The position numbers and the translations under genes were made by a program. Positions 1-8,900 of a stretch of 64,000 nt of DNA are shown piece after piece. The notes under the pieces were generated by a model. That model did no database searches. It had not been told where the DNA came from and was given only the letters and a program-made list of their open reading frames with translations. Positions within the stretch are counted from its first letter, which is position 1. Each line of letters starts with the position of its first letter. This DNA comes from Paenibacillus sp. HWE-109 (lineage in GTDB: Bacteria > Bacillota > Bacilli > Paenibacillales > NBRC-103111), in contig NZ_CP091881.1 in assembly GCF_022163125.1 (NCBI RefSeq), forward strand, positions 8,014,501 through 8,078,500, read 5' to 3'.

Positions 1-2
1 TG

Positions 3-587
3 GCCGGCCGCAAGCTGTCCCATCTCGATGAAGTCTACGGGGATGGCGCCTATTACTGGCGGTCCACGGAACGCAAAGCGCCGCACAATCTCTATACCTC
101 TGTGGATAAAATGAAGCAGGGCGCCAAGGCGCACAATTTCCGCGCGGAGTGGAACGGGCCGCTGCTCACTTTTGCTAAGGAAGGCCAGAATAAGCTGACC
201 GGCGCAGCTGTGAACTACATTCAAATTCCTTATATCAAAGGGTATTTCGCTTCATATGACTACGATGCCGCCGAAGGCGTGTACAAGCGCAGCATGGAAG
301 GCAAGCCGCATTTGGATAAAGAGAGCGGCAAGCAGCTGCAAGCGAGGAACCTGCTCGTACTGGAGAGCAAGCATAAGATTGTGGATAAAGAGGGCCGCCG
401 GGAAGTTGATGTTTTCGGGCCGGGCAAGGGCGTTATTCTGCAAGAGGGACAATCCCAGTCCATAACGTGGGAACGCAAAAACGGTCTGCTGCGCGCATAC
501 GACGACAAAGGGATCGAAGTACCGCTGCTGCCAGGCAATACGTGGGTTCAGATCGTGCCGGAAGGGACGCAATTGAAGATGGAGTAG
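3..587 (+). CDS. YerB-like DUF3048 lipoprotein, C-terminal part
   Basis: The frame is open from the left edge to the stop at 587, so only about the last 194 residues are present. The segment YYWRSTERKAPHNLYTS followed by a beta-rich tail with KAHNF, a GPGKG turn and WVQIVP is typical of DUF3048 proteins such as Bacillus YerB, which are exported lipoproteins of unknown function. A GTG at 102 is an internal codon, not a start, because the family motif lies upstream of it. In Bacillus yerB neighbours yerC; here a yerC-like gene lies about 12 kb downstream. Family call is good; role is unknown. Confidence 0.75.
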   Translation, partial: AGRKLSHLDEVYGDGAYYWRSTERKAPHNLYTSVDKMKQGAKAHNFRAEWNGPLLTFAKEGQNKLTGAAVNYIQIPYIKGYFASYDYDAAEGVYKRSMEGKPHLDKESGKQLQARNLLVLESKHKIVDKEGRREVDVFGPGKGVILQEGQSQSITWERKNGLLRAYDDKGIEVPLLPGNTWVQIVPEGTQLKME

Positions 588-668
588 CAGAATTTACAAT
601 CGCTTTACACAACGCTAATCGTACACGCACATTGGAATCCTATGATTAGAAGTCATAGGAGGGATATC

Positions 669-2051
669 ATGAACAAATTTCAACGTAAAATTTCCATACC
701 TGTTTATCTGGTATTTATTATGCTTTTGTTTGGTGTTTTCGGCATTAGCTATTCGATTTGGGGCAAGCAAACGATTGCGAAGGGATCGGAAGCCGCCTCA
801 TCGGCATCGACCGTTCAAGAAGTGAAGAAAGTCGTTTGGTGGCACGCCATGAGCGGCGATAACGGCAAAGCTGTGGACAAGCTGGTTACCAATTTTAACA
901 CAACCCATAAAGATATCCAGGTAGAAGCGGTATACCAAGGTTCCTACTACGATAGTCTGACCAAGCTCAAAGCATCCATCGGTTCCAAAATGGGGCCGAC
1001 CATGGCGCAGGTCTACGATGTCGGGACACAGTTCATGATTGATTCGAAGGCAATTACGCCTATTCAGCAATTCATTACTCGGGATAAATACGATGTATCT
1101 CAATTAGACGAGGCTATTCTGGGCACCTACATCGTGCGAAATACGCAGTATTCGATGCCGTTCAATGCCTCTAACCCTATTCTCTATTACAACAAAGCTT
1201 TGTTCCAAGCAGCCGGGCTGAATCCGGAGAAACCGCCGGTTTATTACGATGAACTTGCGCAAGCCGCTAAGCAGATCACGAGAAACGGCGTGTGGGGCGC
1301 TTATTTTGGCATACAAAGCTGGTATATGGAGCAGCTCCTTGCTAATCAAGGCGCAGAACTTGTCAATAACGGCAACGGACGTGATGGTGCAGCAACGGCT
1401 TGGCAGATGAACGGTTCAGAAGGCGTCAAGACACTCGCATGGTGGAAGGGGCTGATCGACGACAAGGCCGCGCTCTATCCTTCAGGCAAAAGCGATGAGT
1501 CGAAGAAGCTATTCGCTGAAGGCAAGGTTGCGATGATTTTCGATACAACGGCATCGCTGCGCGATATTCTCGACACCGTTGATGGCCGGTTCGAGGTAGG
1601 GACGGGCTTTTTCCCGAAAGCGGATCAAAAGGATAGCGGAGGCGTCGGGGTAGGCGGAGCTAGCAATTGGATAATGAACAACAAGAGCGAGGCTGAGCAG
1701 CAAGCGGCTTGGGTGTTCATCCAGTATTTGTCTGAACCTGAGCAGCAGGCTTTCTTCCACGTTAGCACGGGGTATTTTCCGATAACGAAGAAAGCTTATG
1801 AGCAGCCCATTGTGCAGGACAATATGAAACAGTTCCCGCAGTTCAAGACAGCTATCGACCAACACGATGCAGCGAAGCTGAATCATGCGACGCAAGGCGC
1901 TGTTGTGGGCGTCTATCCGGATGCGAGGAAGCTGACGGAGAACGCCATTAACCAGGCGCTAAGCGGCCAGATGTCGCCTAAGGAGGCGCTCGACAGCGCA
2001 GCGCGAGAAATCGGTATTAAAATTGAGGAGTACAATCAAATTGTGAAATAG
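669..2051 (+). CDS. ABC transporter extracellular solute-binding protein, family 1 (UgpB-like)
   Basis: About 460 residues. The fold signature is an N-terminal VVWWHAMSGDNGKAVDKLVTNF, then PILYYNKALFQAAGLNPEKPP, and near the end WVFIQYLSEPEQQAFF with STGYFPITKKAY, as in periplasmic-type sugar or glycerol-3-phosphate binding proteins of the UgpB/MalE group. The ATG at 669 is chosen because AGGAGG lies 6 bases upstream; an in-frame ATG at 642 lacks this. The N-terminus has one hydrophobic segment (about residues 10-30) but no lipobox cysteine, which is unusual for a Gram-positive binding protein and implies an uncleaved anchor or ordinary secretion. No permease or ATPase gene lies nearby, so it must use components encoded elsewhere. 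Confidence 0.85.
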   Translation: MNKFQRKISIPVYLVFIMLLFGVFGISYSIWGKQTIAKGSEAASSASTVQEVKKVVWWHAMSGDNGKAVDKLVTNFNTTHKDIQVEAVYQGSYYDSLTKLKASIGSKMGPTMAQVYDVGTQFMIDSKAITPIQQFITRDKYDVSQLDEAILGTYIVRNTQYSMPFNASNPILYYNKALFQAAGLNPEKPPVYYDELAQAAKQITRNGVWGAYFGIQSWYMEQLLANQGAELVNNGNGRDGAATAWQMNGSEGVKTLAWWKGLIDDKAALYPSGKSDESKKLFAEGKVAMIFDTTASLRDILDTVDGRFEVGTGFFPKADQKDSGGVGVGGASNWIMNNKSEAEQQAAWVFIQYLSEPEQQAFFHVSTGYFPITKKAYEQPIVQDNMKQFPQFKTAIDQHDAAKLNHATQGAVVGVYPDARKLTENAINQALSGQMSPKEALDSAAREIGIKIEEYNQIVK

Positions 2052-2098
2052 GGGCGCATGCGCTATGTGATGGAGCGCCTGCGGTTTCCTAATGCATA

Positions 2099-2130
2099 AG
2101 GCATCCACGTCTCGTGGAATGCCTTTTTCT
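2099..2130 (+). terminator. Rho-independent terminator after the solute-binding protein gene
   Basis: AGGCATCCACG and CGTGGAATGCCT form an 11-bp stem with one bulge and a 3-base loop, followed by a T run. It sits 48 bases after the stop at 2051. Confidence 0.8.
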
Positions 2131-2300
2131 ATATTTGTTTTAAACAACGAATCGTCGTTTCCATGACAATTCCTCTGCTCTCCGCCCCCACCAGCTAGTC
2201 TCGCTCCAACCTCTCCATCAGAAACCCCTCACTCACCACACTAGGCAACTCGTTTCCCACCTCTGCGGCACTGCGCACCAACTAGCAAGATGACTAAATA

Positions 2301-4487
2301 TCACGATGTGCGATTCAGCATCGACGTTCTGCGATACTCGCCCGGCGAGGAGCCGGTGCGATTCTTGAACATGCGGTTGAACGAGGAGATGTTCCGGTAG
2401 CCTACCTGGACGCCGATCTCCTGAATGTTCAAATCGGTCTGGTGCAGCAGGTGCTGCGCGTTGCGGACGCGTCGGTCGTGCAAGTGTTCCATGAAGTTGG
2501 CGCCTGTTTTCTCTTTGATATAGGTAGAGAGGTAGGAGGTGCTCAAGTTCAGTTGGTCAGCCAGCACATCTAAAGAGAGATCTTCCGCATAATGCTCCTG
2601 CACAACAGCTAGCACATGGTCGATGATAGGATCGCTGATCTCTTTCTTATCCCGAATAAGCTGGGTAACGGTTCGGAAATAGGTCTGGAAGGTGATGGTA
2701 TATTCCTCGAGTGTGCAGCATTCCTCCAGTTGAAGCATGATCGGCTTGAGCTGCCAAGCGATATCGGGCTGGACTTTGTAATGTTCGAGGATTTTTTTGG
2801 CCTTGTCGGTTACGGCCAGCGTGAGCAGCCTGAACATGTCGACGGATGCTTCCTTCTGGGCCAGTTCCTCGAGCCATGGCAGGATGAGATTAAGCGTATC
2901 GAGCTCTTTGCCCGATTTGAGCGCAGCAATCAGATCCTGCTCCTGTGCAAGTGTCAAGGTGAAGGCCGAGCGATCTGCGCGGAATTCGCTGATGATCTGC
3001 GTTTCTTCCAGCAGCCGGGCCTGCATGGCCATTTCTTTGACTTGCCGGTAAGCATGTCCGAATTGTACAGAATGTTCGAAGGCCGAGCTGACGGCAATGG
3101 TGACCAAAGCGTAACGCAGATCGCGGTCGAGCGCCATCTTCAATGTGTCCAAGACAGTTAACATGCGCTCTCGTTCGGTCCCCGGGAAAACAGACAGGAA
3201 CTGATGATGTTCCATTTGGAACGTATGGGAAGCAGGGAAGCTGGTCTCAATCAATGGCTTCAAATGCTCGCCTATTGCCAGCGAAATGTGCTCCTTGCTC
3301 ATCGGTGCTTCCACGAAGGCGGCTGAACGGTAGCGAAGCTCATACAGCACGACAGTAAAGGTTTCCTCGGTTTTCTTTAATTCGATTTCCTTCCCCATCA
3401 TAGAGGACCAATCCTTCATTTCATGATTAATATTCTTCAATTTATTCATGTAATGATAGTTCGTTAAGAGGGATTGTTGCTCCTGAAGTTCCTGTTTCAT
3501 TTCGCCCTTTTCTTTGAGCAGCTCCCGAACCGGCTTATGGATTCTTTTACTGAAGAAGAATGACGCCACCAGAGCTAGAAGAATGGACAGTCCGAGCAGG
3601 ATCACCATGAGATTGTCCAAACGCAATATTTTCGCCGCCAAATCGGGACTGGTTACTTTCATAATGAAATGCAGACCGCCGTCTATTGGATAATCGATAT
3701 AATAAATGCCGTTCTGAGCCAGGTATTTCTTGTTCTCGGTCTTGCCTGCGAGCAAGGCTTCCGGCAATTCTTGCAGCTCTTCATCGGTCTGATAAATAGG
3801 CGTATTGTCCGGCCCCAGAATAGCTAGATGCAGAGCAGGGTGCTCTTTGAGAATCGCGTCCCGCAGGCGGTCTGCGTCAATCAGAGCAACGAGCATGTTA
3901 TCAGCCAAGGCTGGCTTGATGGAGTAAGGAATCAATGTTTTGGACGACGTTGAGTCCGTGGAAAGCCCGCCGAACCTTGCAGCCGGATGCAGGACATAGT
4001 TCTCACCGCGTGCGAACTGGGCTTGCCAGAAAGCGGGCGGGTACGAAGTGCTGGCATAAGCAGCGAACAGGCCCTCGGCGGCACTGGGACCCCATTTATT
4101 CATCGTGAGATTCGTGGATCGAAACAGCACGATCAGATTATCCAGATAAAGCTCCGAGTCACTCACAACACTCTGGATATTCTCAATGAGCGGACGTGTG
4201 TTCAGGGTATCCGTGTCCTTCTTTAGGCTGACTTGGCTGTTGAAGGCAATCATGTTTTTGTCGGTATAGGTTTTGAACAGAACCTCTTTGACCCGATCCA
4301 ACTGAAATTGGTAGCGCTCGGCTACTTTCTGCAACGTGAGACGATTCTGCTGAATCATTTCGCTGCGGAGATGGCTTTTGAGCAAGCCAAAAATCAGTAG
4401 ATGAAAGCAGGAGAAGATCAGAATCAAGATGATGAAGCTGGTCAATATATTTCGAAAAAGCGATCGTTTGTGTGAAAAAATGCTCAT
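2301..4487 (-). CDS. Membrane-anchored AraC-family regulator
   Basis: 728 residues on the minus strand. A transmembrane segment lies at about residues 14-36, an extracellular sensor region at about 37-290, a second membrane segment at about 292-313 (LMVILLGLSILLALVASFF), a helical linker, and a C-terminal double helix-turn-helix of the AraC type at about 620-720 (LSLDVLADQLNLSTSYLSTY and VGYRNISSFNRMFKNRTGSSPGEYRR). This layout matches the large Paenibacillus/Bacillus regulators that sense ligands outside the cell and act directly on promoters, often of sugar uptake genes. It converges on the solute-binding protein gene, so regulation of that gene is possible but not shown. A GGGAG lies 10 bases before the ATG. 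Confidence 0.85.
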   Translation of the reverse strand: MSIFSHKRSLFRNILTSFIILILIFSCFHLLIFGLLKSHLRSEMIQQNRLTLQKVAERYQFQLDRVKEVLFKTYTDKNMIAFNSQVSLKKDTDTLNTRPLIENIQSVVSDSELYLDNLIVLFRSTNLTMNKWGPSAAEGLFAAYASTSYPPAFWQAQFARGENYVLHPAARFGGLSTDSTSSKTLIPYSIKPALADNMLVALIDADRLRDAILKEHPALHLAILGPDNTPIYQTDEELQELPEALLAGKTENKKYLAQNGIYYIDYPIDGGLHFIMKVTSPDLAAKILRLDNLMVILLGLSILLALVASFFFSKRIHKPVRELLKEKGEMKQELQEQQSLLTNYHYMNKLKNINHEMKDWSSMMGKEIELKKTEETFTVVLYELRYRSAAFVEAPMSKEHISLAIGEHLKPLIETSFPASHTFQMEHHQFLSVFPGTERERMLTVLDTLKMALDRDLRYALVTIAVSSAFEHSVQFGHAYRQVKEMAMQARLLEETQIISEFRADRSAFTLTLAQEQDLIAALKSGKELDTLNLILPWLEELAQKEASVDMFRLLTLAVTDKAKKILEHYKVQPDIAWQLKPIMLQLEECCTLEEYTITFQTYFRTVTQLIRDKKEISDPIIDHVLAVVQEHYAEDLSLDVLADQLNLSTSYLSTYIKEKTGANFMEHLHDRRVRNAQHLLHQTDLNIQEIGVQVGYRNISSFNRMFKNRTGSSPGEYRRTSMLNRTS

Positions 4488-4751
4488 AAACCGCAGGCTC
4501 CCTCTGGTCGTAACGCTATTCGCTTCCGGCGAGTTATCTATCTATTTATTGTAGTTGATAAAGGAAATTTAGGGTATGGGCTTTTTTTTGGAAGCTGCGC
4601 GATTTTACTTGTTTACCGCTTCACAAAAGCTTAAAAGAGGAATCCAAACAAAGGGGAAAGATCGCAAATCGTGTGTATAGGCAAGCTGAGAGGACCGAGC
4701 TATGATGGCCAAGAAGCAACCGAGATCTGGGGAAGGAGTGATAGGAACGCA

Positions 4752-5921
4752 ATGAAATTTAGCAAATACCTCGTCGCATTCATGATGGCTGTGATGGTAG
4801 TCATGAACCTTGCCGGTGCTGTGGAGGCGCATTTCTCTTCAACCGGTTACTCCGATATTGAGGTAGGTTCGGATACGATCCAGTACCATTTATCGATATT
4901 GGAACATGACTTTCTGCAAATCTTCCCTGATAAAGCCGATGGGGGCGAGAAGATTAGCGACAGGCAGCTAGCCGGCTCTCTGGCGGCAATCGCCAAGTTA
5001 GTCGATGACGGGCTCATTGTTACGGGAGACGGGAAGGTTGGAAATGGAGCGGTAGTAAGCGCCAAGCATGAGAAGCGCGCGAGCATGGAGATGATTGGCA
5101 TCGATATTCGTTACAAATTCGCTGCTCCGATTAAACGCTATCTCATGCAGTACAATTTCTTCTGGTACAGCGGGGTGGATCCCAATCATAGCAACTATGC
5201 CACGATTCATGTGGGAGGCCAGACGATTGAGCAGGTGCTTGGCAGCCAGAACTATATTGTGCAAGTGCAGGGCCCGGGAGCAGCTGCGGGGAATCCGGCA
5301 CAGGCGGTCCATTCGGCCAAAGCATCCAATTCCGTACAAGTGCCAGCGTCCCCTACGCTTACAGAGGCTTCTTGGTTCAGAACCATGCAGACCTACATTG
5401 TAATGGGAATGGAGCACATTTGGTCTGGTTTGGATCACATGCTCTTCCTGTTGGGCCTCCTGCTGGCGGCAGAACAAAAGGTCGGGAAGATCGTGAAACT
5501 GATCACGGCCTTCACGGTGGGCCATTGTATCACGCTGATCCTCTCTTCGATGGAGGTCGCGTATCTCTCGCCTAGCATCGTCGAACCCCTGATTGCTCTC
5601 AGTATCGTGTATATTGCCGTTGAGAATATATGGAAGCGGCAAGAGAGTGCCCGTGTAATCGTCACGCTGCTCTTCGGATTAGTGCACGGCTTCGGATTTG
5701 CCGAAGTGCTGCGAGGGACATTGTCCGGACATATGGCGCTTCCCTTGTTCTCTTTTAATCTAGGCGTAGAAATAGGTCAACTTGTGGTGGTAGCGGTTGT
5801 GATCCCTGTCCTGCTGCTCGTTCGCCGCATCCCGCTTAAGATGAACTGGAATCTGTATGCTTCCGGGCTTGTCGGAGTATTTGGGCTGTATTGGTTATTT
5901 GAACGAATTGTTACCCAGTAA
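4752..5921 (+). CDS. HupE/UreJ-type membrane protein with exported N-terminal domain
   Basis: About 389 residues. The ATG at 4752 gives a clear signal peptide (MKFSKYLVAFMMAVMVVMNL ending in VEAHF). An exported domain of about 190 residues follows, then six or seven membrane helices from about residue 215. The helices carry the conserved histidines of the HupE/UreJ family: GMEHIWSGLDHMLFLL, FTVGHCITL and GLVHGFGFAEVL. Related proteins are linked to nickel or other metal handling, but no hydrogenase or urease genes are near, so the substrate is open. It ends 39 bases before the giant surface protein gene and probably shares its transcript. Confidence 0.75.
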   Translation: MKFSKYLVAFMMAVMVVMNLAGAVEAHFSSTGYSDIEVGSDTIQYHLSILEHDFLQIFPDKADGGEKISDRQLAGSLAAIAKLVDDGLIVTGDGKVGNGAVVSAKHEKRASMEMIGIDIRYKFAAPIKRYLMQYNFFWYSGVDPNHSNYATIHVGGQTIEQVLGSQNYIVQVQGPGAAAGNPAQAVHSAKASNSVQVPASPTLTEASWFRTMQTYIVMGMEHIWSGLDHMLFLLGLLLAAEQKVGKIVKLITAFTVGHCITLILSSMEVAYLSPSIVEPLIALSIVYIAVENIWKRQESARVIVTLLFGLVHGFGFAEVLRGTLSGHMALPLFSFNLGVEIGQLVVVAVVIPVLLLVRRIPLKMNWNLYASGLVGVFGLYWLFERIVTQ

Positions 5922-5960
5922 ATAGTTGCATGGATGATATGATGATGAGAGGGCGTTACT

Positions 5961-8900
5961 ATGTTGAAGAAGAAAAATTTAAAACGATGGATATCCAGTT
6001 TAACGGTTGCGGGCATGATGTTCAGCATGCTGACGCCGATGGCCTCTGCTGTCGATAATGGCTTGCAAGTCAGTGCCGTTGACTACTCGAAAGTACCGAA
6101 ACTGTTGATTACGGAGCTAGTTCCAGATACCGCCAATTTGAGCGGTTCGGACGCTTATGAATTTATTGAAGTGTACAACAATACGAACAGGGCGATCGAT
6201 TTCAAAGATTATAATATGGTGTACCGGGCCTCCGGAGCGGATACCGTGTGGGAGCCGTATAATAACGGCAATCCGGGTGGCAGTATGGTGATCCCGTCCC
6301 AGTCCTCCATCGTGTTATGGGTGATGAACAGCGTCAATAAAGCGTTGACGGAAACGAATTTCAACACGAATTTCGCGTCCAACTTGCATGAGAATGTGAA
6401 TCTGTTCCGTGTTGAAGGCGGAGGGGGCATGCACAACAGCAGCCCGCGGGATCTCGTAATCCAAGAGAAATCAGGCGGCGATATCTCCGTTGCCAGCTAC
6501 CAGAACGATAATCAAACGAAGCCGGATAAAGGGATCTTTTACAAATATCCGGTAGATGGCACGAAGAATATGATCATGTACGGATCAGGCGAGGATGCGA
6601 TTCCTGCTGCGGCTACACCAGGTGTTGTAGATGTGATTCAGGTTCCGCCTGTCCCGCTTAACTTCTCCGAGCCTCCGGTTATCGCACACACGCCGGTTAC
6701 GCAAGCAGACCAGAGAAATGACCTGCTGCTGCAAGCCCGAATCACGAATACCGAGCAAGATGAGACCGTGACGGCAGCGGTGTACTATCAAACTGGCGCA
6801 CAGGCGGCTTATGATTCTGTCCCTATGACAGTTACTGGCAGCCATCAGTATCAAGCTGCGGTTCCCAAGGGGAAACTGGTCGATAGTCAGTTGAAATATT
6901 ACATCCAAGCGGATGATGGCCATAATACCGTGAGATCGAACGTCTACCAGGTAGCGATTGCCCTGGATCAAACGGATTACACGAAAATTCCGCCACTTCT
7001 CGTGACGGAAGTTGTCCCGGATTCCACGAATGTGGGCTCATCGGACGGTTATGAGTTCATTGAAGTGTATAACAATACGGATCAAGCTGTTAATTTCAAA
7101 GATTATAAGCTCGTCTATCGCTACACCGATTCAGGCCCAAGCGCCGATGTCCTCTGGCCTGCGGACAAGGAAGACATGATCATCCCTTCCAAAGGGACCC
7201 TGGTCTTCTGGATCATCAACAGTCAGAACATGAATTCTACAGCGGCAGAATTTAACGCGAACTACAATACCCATCTGGTAGAGGGCACGAATCTGGTGCG
7301 TATTCATAGTGATGGTATGGCGAATAGCGCGAACCGAGGTATTCTGATTGCCACCAATGCCGGAGCGGAAATTTCGTCAGCCTATTATATCGCCGGTGAT
7401 GCGAAGCCTAATAAAGGGGTGTTCTATAAGTACCCGCTTGATGGCACCAGTACAATGGTCAAATATAGCTCGGCTGTTGCAGCGGCAACGCCAGGGACGG
7501 TAGATCAAATACAAGTGCCTGAGCAAACCGTGAAAGTGAAGCCTGACCTCATTAAACCGGTCTTAACCGATCTGACCAACAAAACCATCATTGAACAGTC
7601 GCAAGATCTGGAAATAATCGGAGATGCCAAGGACGAAACCCAAGTGAAAACGATGGCTCTCTACTATAAAACAGAGAAACAAGCTTCGTATCTCAAACGC
7701 TATTTGAAAGAAAGCTTCGCCGATACGATGTACCATTACACGGTTTATTCCCCTGAGTTGATTGGGAACGCGTATTTGGATTACTATTTCGTTGCCTCGG
7801 ACGGTACGAATGAATCCACATCGAGCACGAAGCGGATCGCCATTCAAGGCGGCTCCGATCATTCGAGCTTGCGTCTGAATGTGAAAGACGGCGACATTGT
7901 CACCCAAACGAAGGTGATCAAAGGGACAGGCGAAGGGTTGGGCGCTGACGACCTCAAGCTGGCGATGGATGGCAATGAGTTGACACAAGCTACCTTTCAT
8001 GCCGCTGAGCATGATGCGTATTTCGCTTTCGACGTCACAGGCGTGAACTACTATTTCAAAAACGGGGTCACACAGGGGCAGGAAATCCTCTCTATTTTCC
8101 AAGACCCAATTGATACGTTTACAACGTTGTCGATTCCTTTTACAGCAGATCGTTTGAAGCCAGGCAGCAATGTGATCTCCATCCGGGCGGGTTCCAAGGC
8201 ATCGCCTTTTGATGACCGTGTTGAAGAGAACAAAGATGATTTTGAAGTGAAGAATGTGCGTCTCGTATTCGATGACGGTACGATTATTTATGACGTGAAA
8301 TATAATGATCCGGCCAAAGTGATTAAAATGGGCGACAGTGTCGGCAAAAATCCGGTTGTTGATTTCGAATTCCTCATCCCGGATAGCCAGTTGGCATCCC
8401 GAGCTTATGTGTGGAATACGGCTTTAATGACGGATGGGCCTCACGCTATTGCGGTCAGCCATGCTATCGCGGGTACAGCTACCGCAACAGTGACTGTGGA
8501 TAACACAGCTCCTGTCGTCCAACCTTCGATAGAAGAAGGCGTCATTTACCGCGGTGCGTTCAACTTGGATGCCGTGATATCCGATGCGCTGGCTGGCGTG
8601 GACAAGGTCGAGGCTATGCTGGATGAGCAAGTGATCTCGCAGCCTTATGCGACTTCATCTGCTCAGCTTCCTGGAGGAGCGCACGCATTCACCATCAAGG
8701 CGACAGATAAAGTGGGCAATGCAACGAATGTGAAGGTTAACTTCACCGTACCGAATGAAATGCCGAATATGCCGGAACAAATCACGCCAGGTCAGCAAGC
8801 GACGGGTGTAGACCGCAATGCTCCTCTGCGTGTGAAAGTAACAGACCCGATGAATGATGAAATGAGCGTATCTTTCAATCAAGGGTTCAAATACGATGCA

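Noticed and set aside
642..668. Upstream ATG for the solute-binding protein
   Set aside because: AGGAGG lies just before the ATG at 669, and the extra nine residues add charged residues before the hydrophobic segment.
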